In this document: in pieces, positions 51,757 to 59,623 of the stretch | Layout: every line of letters starts with the position of its first letter | How positions within the stretch are numbered: position 1 is the stretch's first letter | Source: a virus | Length of the DNA: 64,000 nucleotides | Direction: 5' to 3' (one strand) | IMG/VR virus record: IMGVR_UViG_3300044619_002381 | Span: 39,309-103,308 of that record | Translations under genes and position numbers: made by a program | The notes under the pieces: model-generated | Told to the model about the DNA's origin: nothing | The model's database searches: none | What the model saw: only the letters and a program-made list of their open reading frames with translations

Positions 51757-52922
51757 TGTAGGGTGAATTTATAAATTTCTTTTTTGGAGAGCCTAATGAT
51801 TTGATTGTTTAGGGTTTCCACTGAGGGGACGATCGTGGTGTCATCCGATACCTTAATTCCGGACAAAACGACAGACCCGGCTCTGATTTTACGTCTGGCA
51901 TCGCTAGTGCTTTTTACCAAGTTGAGTGTTTTAAGCAGGTTGGCTAGTGGTATGGGGAATGTAATGTCATTGAGAAGGGCGGTTGGCACGTTGCTGTCCG
52001 TAGGATCTGCCAGGCCAGAAAAGACGATGGACTCAGCACTCTGTTTGGCATCTAAGGCTTTGTCCATGCCGTGAAAGGTCGCTGTAACTTCGATTGCCAT
52101 TTGCCGTTGCTTTTCACGGGGGTTGGTAGGGAAATCCCCCGGCTCGCAATCAGTAAGTAAAGTGATGAACTCATTGACGGCACTATCGGGAATTTTCTCC
52201 AGTTTGGAAAACATGTGGAGAGGGTGCTCGTTAATCCCGATGGTATTCCCAAGGCTTTTTGACATCTTTTGGTGGCCGTCGGTACCCACAAGAATGGGCA
52301 TTAGTAGCCCGATTTGTTGCACTTCCGAGCCAAGTCCTCTTTGGATGGTTCGTCCGACACTGATGTTGAATTTCTGGTCAATGCCACCTAGTTCTACATC
52401 GGATTGGACAACAAAGCTATCGAAACCTTGCAACAACGGGTACATGAATTCGTGTAGGCTAATTGGTGTTTCGTTTTTTAGACGGTTGGAAAAATCTTGC
52501 TTAGCCAGTAGCTGCTGCACAGTAATTAGAGACTGGAGCTTGATGATGTCGTTGAGTTGTAGCGATGCTAAGTGGGTGGAATTAAATATGATTTCGCATT
52601 TTTCTATGTCAAGGAATTTTCCCATAGTATCCAGAAAGGACTGCCCATTGGCGCTCACTACATCAGGGTCAAGTTGCGGGCGAGTTGTGTTTTTACCGGT
52701 TGGATCTCCGATCCTGGCAGTGAAATCACCAATAATTACAACCGGAGTATGGCCATCTTGCTGGAAGGCACGGAGCTTTCTCAGAAGCACAGAATGCCCC
52801 AGGTGCAAAAAATCTGAAGTCGGATCGAATCCAAGCTTGATGCGTTTTGGTTGTGATAGGAATTGGTTTAGGTTGGTGGCAGGTAGTACATCAACGATGC
52901 TGCTTTGTATGGGTCTTATCAT
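51753..52922 (-). CDS. tyrS: Tyrosyl-tRNA synthetase (389 aa)
   Basis: Class I tyrosyl-tRNA synthetase with HLGH (40-43) and KMSKS (about 218-222), an LGFDPTSDFLHLGH start block, an ARIGDPTGKN loop, a GGIDQKFNISVGR-like Tyr-binding region, and a C-terminal S4 RNA-binding domain (about 315-385). It would charge tRNA-Tyr. It is complete and near bacterial length. A -10 TATAAT ends 7 nt upstream of the ATG, so the message may be leaderless. Phage aminoacyl-tRNA synthetases are rare outside giant phages. No tRNA-Tyr was noticed in the window. Confidence 0.9.
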   Translation of the reverse strand: MIRPIQSSIVDVLPATNLNQFLSQPKRIKLGFDPTSDFLHLGHSVLLRKLRAFQQDGHTPVVIIGDFTARIGDPTGKNTTRPQLDPDVVSANGQSFLDTMGKFLDIEKCEIIFNSTHLASLQLNDIIKLQSLITVQQLLAKQDFSNRLKNETPISLHEFMYPLLQGFDSFVVQSDVELGGIDQKFNISVGRTIQRGLGSEVQQIGLLMPILVGTDGHQKMSKSLGNTIGINEHPLHMFSKLEKIPDSAVNEFITLLTDCEPGDFPTNPREKQRQMAIEVTATFHGMDKALDAKQSAESIVFSGLADPTDSNVPTALLNDITFPIPLANLLKTLNLVKSTSDARRKIRAGSVVLSGIKVSDDTTIVPSVETLNNQIIRLSKKEIYKFTLQ

Positions 52923-52928
52923 GTTCCT

Positions 52929-52957
52929 ATTATAGGTTTACTTAGGGGGCAAGTAAA
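52929..52957 (-). promoter_or_regulatory. Sigma70-like promoter TTTACT-17-TATAAT for tyrS
   Basis: -35 TTTACT (52952-52957), 17-nt spacer, -10 TATAAT (52929-52934). The predicted start site coincides with the ATG at 52922. A CGGATAACCGA motif (52961-52971) abuts the -35. Confidence 0.78.
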
Positions 52958-52960
52958 GGG

Positions 52961-52971
52961 CGGATAACCGA
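52961..52971. promoter_or_regulatory. Candidate operator CGGATAACCGA beside tyrS promoter
   Basis: Near-palindromic 11-mer, three bases upstream of the -35. Shared with three other gene boundaries (see the palindrome at 43231). Confidence 0.4.
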
Positions 52972-53001
52972 ACGTGCCTTGACCCCGTGTTGTAAACAGT
53001 T

Positions 53002-53529
53002 TTATATGCCCCGGAACCCTAGTCTGTAATCACGGTATTCGTCGTCATAATAAAAACTACCAAAGTTATCAAGGTCTTGCAAGGTCTGAGATGGCCGCAT
53101 TAGAACAGAGTTAAAGTAAGATCTGATTCTTAAAAGAGCATCATCTGTTAGGGAATGTTGTTTATGCAGAAGTTCACACAGGATCCTGTAATCCTTATCT
53201 TTCGCCAATGTTTCTGAAACTGCTGGGATATTTGTGCAACTATTAGCCACAGCGTACCTCACCCTGGGTTCAGGGTCTTCGGCTAATTCTAGTATAATGT
53301 TCTCAGGGATGCCCATATACCACCATGCTACCTGCTCTCTTACTGAGTATTCTGCATCCCTAGCTAGCCTCGTTAGCATCTCTTCGTCAACACGAGGGTT
53401 TTTAGCTGCAGAAGCTCTGACTAAGCTACATTGGTCTTTTGACAGTTCCCGTAAAACTTCTATATCTGGTGTATTTCTAGCCAGGTTCGTTTTGTGGGAA
53501 GTATCCGGGCGGAGTTGGTGGTTTGTCAC
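53002..53529 (-). CDS. HEAT/LRV-like repeat protein (175 aa)
   Basis: A 175-residue protein with about three helical repeats of about 25 residues, such as LSKDQCSLVRASAAKNPRV and LAEDPEPRVRYAVANS, which resemble leucine-rich-variant or HEAT repeats seen in bacterial and phage proteins. Such repeats bind proteins. It heads a set of four related-looking genes (53002-55312). Function unknown. Confidence 0.68.
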   Translation of the reverse strand: MTNHQLRPDTSHKTNLARNTPDIEVLRELSKDQCSLVRASAAKNPRVDEEMLTRLARDAEYSVREQVAWWYMGIPENIILELAEDPEPRVRYAVANSCTNIPAVSETLAKDKDYRILCELLHKQHSLTDDALLRIRSYFNSVLMRPSQTLQDLDNFGSFYYDDEYRDYRLGFRGI

Positions 53530-53550
53530 GATTGGGGTTCTCTTATAGTT

Positions 53551-54027
53551 TTATGGTATTCTGGGATTACCTTTCGGGAAACCCATCCTAGAGAAAATTG
53601 CAGCTTTAGCCACAAGGTATTTGTATTCCCTAGAATTAAAACTAGGGTTGTGACCAAAGCGACCAAGATTCTTAAAAACCTCTTCTGCTCTTATCGGGGT
53701 CTCGTTGGTTTTTACAGAATTGAATAGAGCCTCATTAGAACAACCACTCAGCATACGAACTACCTCCCTAATTTCCATAACCGGGTTTCGCGACATTTCA
53801 AGATAATCATCGGGAGTCCGACAGAGATTTTCATCTAGATACCACTCTATGACATCAAACCCTGTACCGGTGATTACCTCAAAGTAAATTCCGTATTGAG
53901 GGTTCTCCCCGTATTCTTTAAGACTTTGAATTTTCTGTTCAAGGAGGTTTCTAGAAGAAATTCCTTCGGTTGACCAGCATGTGGAACAAAAGGACTTGCA
54001 GTGAGCGGGTCGTTTAATGGGTGTCAT
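53551..54027 (-). CDS. HEAT-like hypothetical protein (158 aa)
   Basis: A 158-residue protein with N-terminal Cys residues (CKSFCSTCW) and a RNPVMEIREVVRMLSGCSNE segment similar to the repeats in the neighbouring genes. Probably part of the same family. No defined role. Confidence 0.6.
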   Translation of the reverse strand: MTPIKRPAHCKSFCSTCWSTEGISSRNLLEQKIQSLKEYGENPQYGIYFEVITGTGFDVIEWYLDENLCRTPDDYLEMSRNPVMEIREVVRMLSGCSNEALFNSVKTNETPIRAEEVFKNLGRFGHNPSFNSREYKYLVAKAAIFSRMGFPKGNPRIP

Positions 54028-54122
54028 TGGTTTTGCGGTGTTTTTTTTTTTTCAACGTGATATGGCATTTTGATGTTCGTTGTTTGATGGGTTACTAATA
54101 ATTTCAAGTTATGCCATATTTG

Positions 54123-54520
54123 CTATGGGGGTGAGCTTAAATACGCTTTTGTCACTAGACTAATTAGGTCAAGATTAGCGATATTGCTGCTCCAGCGGTT
54201 ATAAAGTTTGTCATAGGCATATTTTAATTTATACGGATTTGATGTGGGAATTAATGTCAACACGGCAATTTTCTTGGGGCATTTCTCCAAGATGCACGCT
54301 ACTATACTTACTAATGGCAAGGGGTGGCTTGCTATGTTGCGGTAGTCGTCGTCCGTAAGGTCATAGTCGTCGTCAAAGTATGTCTGAACCTTAAAGAAGT
54401 ATGAATCACAGGGTGCGAACTCACCCACTTTAATGGAAATTCCCCATCGGGGGTGTACCATTCCGGTACGGATTTTTTAATGTAACCTTCTTCAAATTCC
54501 TCAAATACCATGGTAATCAT
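54123..54520 (-). pseudogene. Repeat protein gene split by a -1 shift
   Basis: The upstream frame starts at 54520 (ATGA overlap with the next gene) and reads EEGYIKKSVPEWYTPDGEF; near AAAGTGGG (about 54440) the continuation VGEFAPCDSYFFKVQTYF lies in the -1 frame down to 54123. The joined protein would be about 130 residues with HEAT-like ends (SHPLPLVSIVACILEK). Either a frameshift mutation or an A TTA AAG slip. Confidence 0.5.
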
Positions 54521-54747
54521 ACTTTGCCCTCCCCTAACAAGTCATTTATAAACTCAGAGATTTCGCTACCGAAAAAGATAGCAGTAGCAATGATGTCGAT
54601 ACCGACAATGCCAGCAAAGACCTTGGCTGTGCTCAGATCGTACCCCCAATTATTGGCAACATCATGTGCAACAATGGAAATAGCATAGAAGATCGAAAAT
54701 TCAATGGCTTGGCAAACTAGGAAAATTAGGAGGAGACGGTAGTTCAT
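54517..54747 (-). CDS. Two-helix membrane protein (76 aa)
   Basis: A 76-residue protein with two hydrophobic helices, LLLIFLVCQAIEFSIFYAIS and VFAGIVGIDIIATAIFFG. It overlaps the gene below by 4 nt. Function unknown. Confidence 0.65.
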   Translation of the reverse strand: MNYRLLLIFLVCQAIEFSIFYAISIVAHDVANNWGYDLSTAKVFAGIVGIDIIATAIFFGSEISEFINDLLGEGKV

Positions 54748-54769
54748 TGGGGGTTCGGGATGGGAGCGT

Positions 54770-55312
54770 TTAAATGGTTGCGTAGTCCATTATAGTAAAT
54801 CGGCTGGCTTTTCTGATAAGGTTTAAAGTATCGGCACTAATATTGGTGGCTTCGGGACTAGCTTCGGCACTGGCTCTGACTTTAGTGTGGGAATTCGCTG
54901 CATCCCTTATATCGTGGTGTGGGTCTCTCAAAAGCTCGAAAAGGAGACTCTCCGGGAGATAATTCAGATGGGGCAGCAGCATTATGCGAACGAAACAAGA
55001 CGAGTGATTTAATATAGTTTCGTAGTTTAAGTTATTGATAGAATTTTTGTTAGCTGTAACTATAATAGAGCGATGTCTGTTACCATGTCGCTGGGTAAAG
55101 TTCCTTACCCGGATAGAAAAACCATTAGGTATGTCATTGAGAAAACTAACATGGTCCTGGTGAAGCTCAGAGATGTTATGTCTATGCCCACTGTAGATGT
55201 ATATCCAAGAGTTTTGGGTTTGCAAAAAGTATTCCTTACCAATAGTCCAGGTTTCTTCCCAAATAGGTGGGTACATTACGGATACAGGCTCACACATAAC
55301 AAGCAATGTCAT
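54770..55312 (-). CDS. HEAT-like hypothetical protein (180 aa)
   Basis: A 180-residue protein; its C-terminal third carries SCFVRIMLLPHLNYL and DPHHDIRDAANSHTKVRA repeats like those at 53002-54461. It overlaps the PcfJ-like gene by 23 nt. Function unknown. Confidence 0.62.
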   Translation of the reverse strand: MTLLVMCEPVSVMYPPIWEETWTIGKEYFLQTQNSWIYIYSGHRHNISELHQDHVSFLNDIPNGFSIRVRNFTQRHGNRHRSIIVTANKNSINNLNYETILNHSSCFVRIMLLPHLNYLPESLLFELLRDPHHDIRDAANSHTKVRASAEASPEATNISADTLNLIRKASRFTIMDYATI

Positions 55313-56225
55313 TTTGCCTTTCTGCCGAGGCGGCTGCAGCTTCTTTGATTAGGGATGTACACATCGAAACTTGCTCAGGGGTCAAACTAGAATGGCATGG
55401 TCCTTCAATCTCCTCTATGGTGAAATTCTCCGGGTCGCCCCTTAGTTGTACGGTATATTTCGGCCTTTCTTCCTCCTCAATTAGGATAATTCTAGATTCC
55501 CCATTGAGAATTCGGTCCTCTCGGGAAAGTACGCAATTTTTAACTTCTCTCCCCCATTTGCCCAACTCGACCGTATCCGCAGGTTGAAACACCTTGTAGT
55601 TGTCTTTTCGGTATGGGGTTGAAATTAAGTCGTTACAGTACTTGGTATTCCCAGTGGATCTCTCAATGTAAAGGGCTGAAATATGGTCGTGGAAATCCCT
55701 TAATCTCCATCTACGGGGTCTAGGGACCGGTTCTGAACTTTTCCTTAGTATTTTATCAAGTTGTTCTAAGGTATCTCTTAATTCGGATTCTATTGTAACC
55801 AGGGCCTGTTTGCCGTGAACCCTGCTCAACATATTTAAAAATGAACGCAAACTAAGGTTATTGCCGAGCCAGTTTAGGCATTCGGTCGTTGCTAGATTTA
55901 CACCGTTATTACTATAGAGTCCCCCCAAAGAGATAGACTCAATGAGTTTTTGGTATGTCTGGAAATGGTCGTTAGGGGAATCGGGCCAAATACGGGACAA
56001 GACACTCACGTTTCTCACGTAGTTGGTAAATAAGAATACATGAAGGTGGGCCCCCCACTCTTCCCCCTGGTCCAGGGCTTGCAAGCGGGTTGAGGCCAGG
56101 GTTTTGAAGTATGGGGTCTGCAAGAAGTCGGAAATATGATTTAGATCGCAGTCTGCTAGTTGTAACGCTTTGCTCAGTCTTTCCGGGAATTGCAGTTTGA
56201 GGAAATCCTTCAGTTCGTATGCCAT
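55290..56225 (-). CDS. PcfJ-like protein (311 aa)
   Basis: The C-terminal half has the PcfJ domain pattern: LGKWGREVKNCVLSRED with the conserved basic-x-x-NCV segment, SRIILIEEEERPKYTVQL strands and a NFTIEEIEGP end. PcfJ-like proteins occur on plasmids and phages and their biochemical role is not settled. The N-terminal half is helical and unassigned. Function here unknown. Confidence 0.68.
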   Translation of the reverse strand: MAYELKDFLKLQFPERLSKALQLADCDLNHISDFLQTPYFKTLASTRLQALDQGEEWGAHLHVFLFTNYVRNVSVLSRIWPDSPNDHFQTYQKLIESISLGGLYSNNGVNLATTECLNWLGNNLSLRSFLNMLSRVHGKQALVTIESELRDTLEQLDKILRKSSEPVPRPRRWRLRDFHDHISALYIERSTGNTKYCNDLISTPYRKDNYKVFQPADTVELGKWGREVKNCVLSREDRILNGESRIILIEEEERPKYTVQLRGDPENFTIEEIEGPCHSSLTPEQVSMCTSLIKEAAAASAERQNDIACYV

Positions 56226-56309
56226 TTAGGTGAAATTGGTTTCAGGTTGGTTGGTTGAGGGGTGAATGCCGGCTCCCATCATAGTAGCTTAGGGGTTTTA
56301 GACACGGTG

Positions 56310-56319
56310 CGGTTAACCG
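56310..56319. promoter_or_regulatory. Candidate operator palindrome CGGTTAACCG
   Basis: A perfect 10-bp palindrome in the gap upstream of the PcfJ-like gene, about 85 nt before its start; a TACTAT sequence follows but no clear -35. Confidence 0.35.
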
Positions 56320-56336
56320 AAGGGTACCCTTATAGG

Positions 56337-56738
56337 CTAAGCATCGGCAGGCAACCGGTTCAGGGCATCCCGGATTGTTTCAATGTCCTGGCACTGTTCG
56401 CGGATGTCATTTGCACCAGATGCTATTGCGTTCAGGGCGGTCAAGGCTTGTTGGCGTGTTGGTGACGGTTGCCCACCACTTCTCAAGCTGTCTAAGGTTG
56501 TTCGTGTTTCACCTTTAAGCTCTCGAATTCTGACCACACTAGCTTCGATCCTGAGATCGGCATCTCTGAGTTTCTTTTCTAGCTCGGGCAACTCTGAGGC
56601 GTCTGGATCCAAAATAGTTGTTGGGTGCAAGGAGCGTAGTTTTTTGATGATTTGTAATTGTCGGCAATATAATCCGTACACCATAACCATGGTAACCAGT
56701 AAGCCAATCGTTAGAAAGATATCGTAGGTTGTAGTCAT
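56337..56738 (-). CDS. Membrane-anchored coiled-coil protein (133 aa)
   Basis: An N-terminal membrane helix (IFLTIGLLVTMVMVYGLYC), then a coiled-coil region and a C-terminal tail, PSPTRQQALTALNAIAS to IRDALNRLPADA, which is shared with the ends of the proteins at 56735 and 60723. Overlaps the next gene by 4 nt. Function unknown. Confidence 0.65.
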   Translation of the reverse strand: MTTTYDIFLTIGLLVTMVMVYGLYCRQLQIIKKLRSLHPTTILDPDASELPELEKKLRDADLRIEASVVRIRELKGETRTTLDSLRSGGQPSPTRQQALTALNAIASGANDIREQCQDIETIRDALNRLPADA

Positions 56739-57181
56739 TGCGAGTCCGGTGAGTTTAAGTTGGCAGTTAAAGCCTTGCGAATCGTATCTGTGATTTCTGG
56801 CAAGTACTTGCCGTCTTTTTCGATTGTGCCTAGGAATTGTAGAGCCAACTCGTCTAGAGTTGGGGACTTTGGGCGCCGAATAGCACGAAGAACATTCCCA
56901 GATACATACGCTCCATTTATTTCCATAACGTTACAACAGTCATTCAGTTCACCATCGGCAGCACTTTGCTCTAGGTACTGGATATACTCTCGGAGATATT
57001 CTACAATCTTTTCTGGAGTTGGAGTAATTCCTTTCCACTGCCAAAGAGAAGGGCCGTCACCTCCAATTTCGTCAATGAAATTTGTGAGTGCTTCTGCCCA
57101 CTGGTTTGATATTTTCTCGTTGGTGTGCCAAAGAACTTCAATTATTTCGGGTTCAATGGTGAATTCAAGTTTGGTGGTCAT
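56735..57181 (-). CDS. CC-RRPKSPT family protein (148 aa)
   Basis: A 148-residue protein with a NDCCNVMEIN segment, a LRAIRRPKSPTLDELALQFL junction and an ITDTIRKALTAN end. The same elements in the same order appear in the gene at 60723-61094, which makes them paralogues. The N-terminal half is helical and Trp-rich. Function unknown. Confidence 0.7.
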   Translation of the reverse strand: MTTKLEFTIEPEIIEVLWHTNEKISNQWAEALTNFIDEIGGDGPSLWQWKGITPTPEKIVEYLREYIQYLEQSAADGELNDCCNVMEINGAYVSGNVLRAIRRPKSPTLDELALQFLGTIEKDGKYLPEITDTIRKALTANLNSPDSQ

Positions 57182-57190
57182 TGGTTGTTG

Positions 57191-57430
57191 TTATTGGGGG
57201 GGGGGGGTTTCAAGTTCGGTTGCGATTGCAAGGATCGATTCTCGGATTGGATTTCTCTTCTCGTACCAGCAACCTTGGATTTCTTCGTCCTCAAAAGGAA
57301 CTACTTCGTCAGCAACGACCCTGAGAAACGCAGCGAGGGCATTGCCGTAATCATCAAAGACGCCAACCTTCTCAGCTACATCATTAAAGGCGTCCCATGC
57401 GGCTTGGGTTGTTGGTGAGAGGTTTGGCAT
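57191..57430 (-). CDS. LSP-family small protein (79 aa)
   Basis: Starts MPNLSPTTQAAWDAFND, has an ALAAFLRVVADEVVP helix and ends with a RESILAIATELETP helix, the family pattern. Function unknown. It lies above a 9-nt gap to the CC-RRPKSPT gene. Confidence 0.74.
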   Translation of the reverse strand: MPNLSPTTQAAWDAFNDVAEKVGVFDDYGNALAAFLRVVADEVVPFEDEEIQGCWYEKRNPIRESILAIATELETPPPQ

Positions 57431-57577
57431 TGGGTGTTACCGTAATAAATGTTTCTAGTTCGGGGCAATGTCAAATGTTAGCTTCGTGGGTTTGGTCATG
57501 GTTGGGTGGTGGTTAAGTAACTAAGCTTAGCGTTTTAGCACCGCGAAAACAAGTGTGGAAACCGGCGGTTCCAGGAC

Positions 57578-57588
57578 GGCTAACCGAC
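57578..57588. promoter_or_regulatory. Candidate operator CGGCTAACCGA
   Basis: Fourth copy of the intergenic motif family; it overlaps the stop codon of the gene at 57580. Confidence 0.3.
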
Positions 57589-57765
57589 CCTTATCAAGCT
57601 ACGGATAGCGTCTGCATTTTCCAGGAACCACTCCACTGCTTCCCAGTTATTTGCATACCAGTCATCTAGGGACTCTAAGTAACCGCCCCCAAAAGTCTCC
57701 TCATCATATGGGCGGCGAGGTGATACATGGGGCATGCGGCTAAGATTCGGTTTTTGCGATTCCAT
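57580..57765 (-). CDS. Small hypothetical protein (61 aa)
   Basis: A 61-residue protein with a Trp-rich C-terminus (LDDWYANNWEAVEWFLENAD). Overlaps the LSP gene above by 26 nt and its TAG stop lies within a candidate operator (57578-57588). Moderate support only. Confidence 0.5.
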   Translation of the reverse strand: MESQKPNLSRMPHVSPRRPYDEETFGGGYLESLDDWYANNWEAVEWFLENADAIRSLIRVG

Positions 57766-57982
57766 CTAATTCGGTGGCAATATCGCAAAGTTGATCTTTG
57801 CAGGAAAGTAGCATTCCGCCTTGAGAGCTTATTTCCGGGTCTAGAACAAGTTGATCAGCGGCGGCGCGAAGAACGGCAGATGCGATATCCCGGAAGGTGG
57901 CTTTGTCATCATTAGCCCAGTTCCAGCCAGCTTCTCGAAGGGCTTCCAGAACCGCCCGGGATGCAGGGGATAAGTCAGCCAT
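57740..57982 (-). CDS. LSP-family small protein (80 aa)
   Basis: MADLSPASRAVLEALREAG start, IASAVLRAAADQLVLDP centre and QLCDIATELDGIA end. Its ATG lies in the ATGGCTGA junction (57975-57982) shared with the stop of the next gene upstream. Confidence 0.75.
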   Translation of the reverse strand: MADLSPASRAVLEALREAGWNWANDDKATFRDIASAVLRAAADQLVLDPEISSQGGMLLSCKDQLCDIATELDGIAKTES

Positions 57983-58325
57983 TGTCACCATCCAGCTCGG
58001 CGGCGATCTGAGCGATTCGGCCCATTGCCCCATTCCAACCTCTCTCATATTCGTCAGGGGCTGAGCCTTCCCAGTCTTCTGTGCCTAGTTTGAGTTGGTC
58101 GGTAACGGAATGCAGGCTAGCTGCAATTTGACGGCGGCGTGTTGTTTCAGTATCGCCGAGTGATATGGGCAAATTCCACGCAGCATCGAATATGGTTTGG
58201 GCTGAGGAACTTAAGGGTTTGACATTCTCAGGGTCGGCCATGTGTAAGAAATATGCGGTGAGGTCGTTTTCTGCTCGTAATTGCAGAGCGGCACGTAAGA
58301 GAGGTGGAATCCGTAAATCAGCCAT
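57975..58325 (-). CDS. LSP-family protein (116 aa)
   Basis: MADLRIPPLLRAALQ start, an internal second family-like start (PLSSSAQTIFDAAWN), then QIAASLHSVTDQLKLG and RIAQIAAELDGDNG. The duplicated start suggests fusion of two units. ATGGCTGA junctions occur at both ends (58318-58325 and 57975-57982). Confidence 0.74.
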   Translation of the reverse strand: MADLRIPPLLRAALQLRAENDLTAYFLHMADPENVKPLSSSAQTIFDAAWNLPISLGDTETTRRRQIAASLHSVTDQLKLGTEDWEGSAPDEYERGWNGAMGRIAQIAAELDGDNG

Positions 58326-58860
58326 TGGAACTATCCAATCCAAAGGCAATAGCGCGAACATCTTCTGGATGAATGTAGAGAGTCTCGCAATCAACGACCC
58401 ATGGATATTCCGTGAGGTCAGCAAGGGCGCGGAGGGTGGCAGCGAGACCTTTGCGGAAATCGTATGTTGGGGCTGAGTCTGAGCCACATGCCGCATCAAC
58501 AAAAGCATCCTGCAAGGCTTTGGCGGTGGGACTTAGGGATGGCTTTTTGGATGAAGACACCGATGCAAGAACAGGCTCCTTAACGTATAACACTGATGCT
58601 AACCGGCCTGAACGTGTGGGTCGCTGAGTTTCCTTGCCAGTTGAGGGGTCGGTCCGCTTCTCTAATTGACCCATTTGCACTAATTCCCGACACCGGGCAG
58701 AAGCAGTTTGGTGCAACATTGAAAGGTCTTGTTCGATCTCGTCGCAAGTGGCACCATTGGGTTTGGTTTGGATGTGGTTGAGAACCTTTAGCCTTAGGCT
58801 TCCTGCGATTTGGGCAACTGAGTTAGCGGCAGCTTTTTGGGTTTGGGTGGCGGTTGGCAT
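58318..58860 (-). CDS. Winged-helix plus LSP-domain fusion (180 aa)
   Basis: The first 90 residues form a winged-helix-like DNA-binding domain (LRLKVLNHIQTKPNGATCDEI, TASARCRELVQMGQLEK, then a RPTRSGRLASVLYV wing); the last 70 carry the LSP family (SLSPTAKALQDAFVDA, GLAATLRALADL, VRAIAFGLDSSNG). It is the only member with an obvious DNA-binding domain, so this family might act in regulation. A 45-nt duplication precedes it and offers another ATG at 58905. Confidence 0.76.
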   Translation of the reverse strand: MPTATQTQKAAANSVAQIAGSLRLKVLNHIQTKPNGATCDEIEQDLSMLHQTASARCRELVQMGQLEKRTDPSTGKETQRPTRSGRLASVLYVKEPVLASVSSSKKPSLSPTAKALQDAFVDAACGSDSAPTYDFRKGLAATLRALADLTEYPWVVDCETLYIHPEDVRAIAFGLDSSNG

Positions 58861-58982
58861 GGTGGGTTTTAGGTGAGGGTGGTGGGTTTGGGTGGTGGTT
58901 GGCATGGTGAGTGAGACCCCTCGTAGCTACTATGGCAGGCAAGCTAGGTGCGGCGGTGCTTTTACTATCAGCAGTTTGACCC

Positions 58983-59156
58983 TTAGGCATAGTGACCCAC
59001 TGCTCTAGCATAAAAGTCATTAAGTGCCTTAAGCACATCAGGCTCTAACACAACCACAGGTTCATTACGGTGGTCATTTACCATTAGAGAAACGGCATAT
59101 CCGTCAAACTGGGCATATACGCCATCGCCCAAATAGTCAATCCAGGGGTCTTTCAT
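58983..59156 (-). CDS. Small conserved phage protein (57 aa)
   Basis: A 57-residue protein with a pattern known from other phages: WIDYLGDGVYAQFDGYAVSL followed by a helix (PDVLKALNDFYARA). It was found by reading the minus strand beyond the obvious frames. It overlaps the next gene by 20 nt. Confidence 0.65.
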   Translation of the reverse strand: MKDPWIDYLGDGVYAQFDGYAVSLMVNDHRNEPVVVLEPDVLKALNDFYARAVGHYA

Positions 59157-59391
59157 TATCAGTAGTTGAATTTGTGATCATTACAGCCATCTCCATCCAA
59201 CCCCCCATAGTTGATGGGGCGGATAGCCTAATAATACGGGTAAACCAGTCCTTGTACCGGCCAGTGTAGGGGAATATGTCAAGAATAATGGATAAGCCAT
59301 CAGCATTACCGCTAAACCATGTGGGGTACTTATCCCCTGCCTTGAGTATATTTGGGCCATTGGAATTCCTCCAATTCAGAGGCAATGGCAC
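59137..59391 (-). CDS. Conserved phage protein (84 aa)
   Basis: An 84-residue protein with an IFPYTGRYKDWFTRIIRLSAPST and GGWMEMAVMI pattern that I have met in other phages; function unknown. Its start at 59391 is uncertain because it overlaps the LSP gene by 62 nt. Confidence 0.62.
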   Translation of the reverse strand: MPLPLNWRNSNGPNILKAGDKYPTWFSGNADGLSIILDIFPYTGRYKDWFTRIIRLSAPSTMGGWMEMAVMITNSTTDNERPLD

Positions 59392-59623
59392 GGATTTTCT
59401 GTCGTGTAAGTTGGGTTTGTTGGTCCATACCCCAAATCATAGCATCTCTCCCGCTATTAAGATTCTCTTGGGGTTTGAGAAACATGTGGGGGGTTACCTC
59501 ATCCGCAACGGCGCGGAGGGCTGAGGCCAGGCGCTCTGGGTCGCCTTCTAAGTAAATGCCATTTTCGGATGCGCTCCAGGCATTCAGAACCGCTAGCGAG
59601 GCAGGAGAAAGGAATTTAGTCAC
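59330..59623 (-). CDS. LSP-family small protein (97 aa)
   Basis: FLSPASLAVLNAWSASEN start, RLASALRAVADEVTPH centre and KIRAIASELEEF end, with a Gln-rich loop. The most upstream clear member of the family. Function unknown. Confidence 0.72.
   Translation of the reverse strand: MTKFLSPASLAVLNAWSASENGIYLEGDPERLASALRAVADEVTPHMFLKPQENLNSGRDAMIWGMDQQTQLTRQKIRAIASELEEFQWPKYTQGRG

Noticed and set aside
57431-57579. A 14-codon frame MTKPTKLTFDIAPN in the gap at about 57500.
   Set aside because: Too short and not followed by a continuing frame; nothing else recognisable in this gap apart from the candidate operator.
58823-59038. A 71-codon minus-strand frame at 58823-59038.
   Set aside because: It overlaps the winged-helix gene's start and the 58983 gene, and its C-terminus is a translation of the local 45-nt duplication in another frame.
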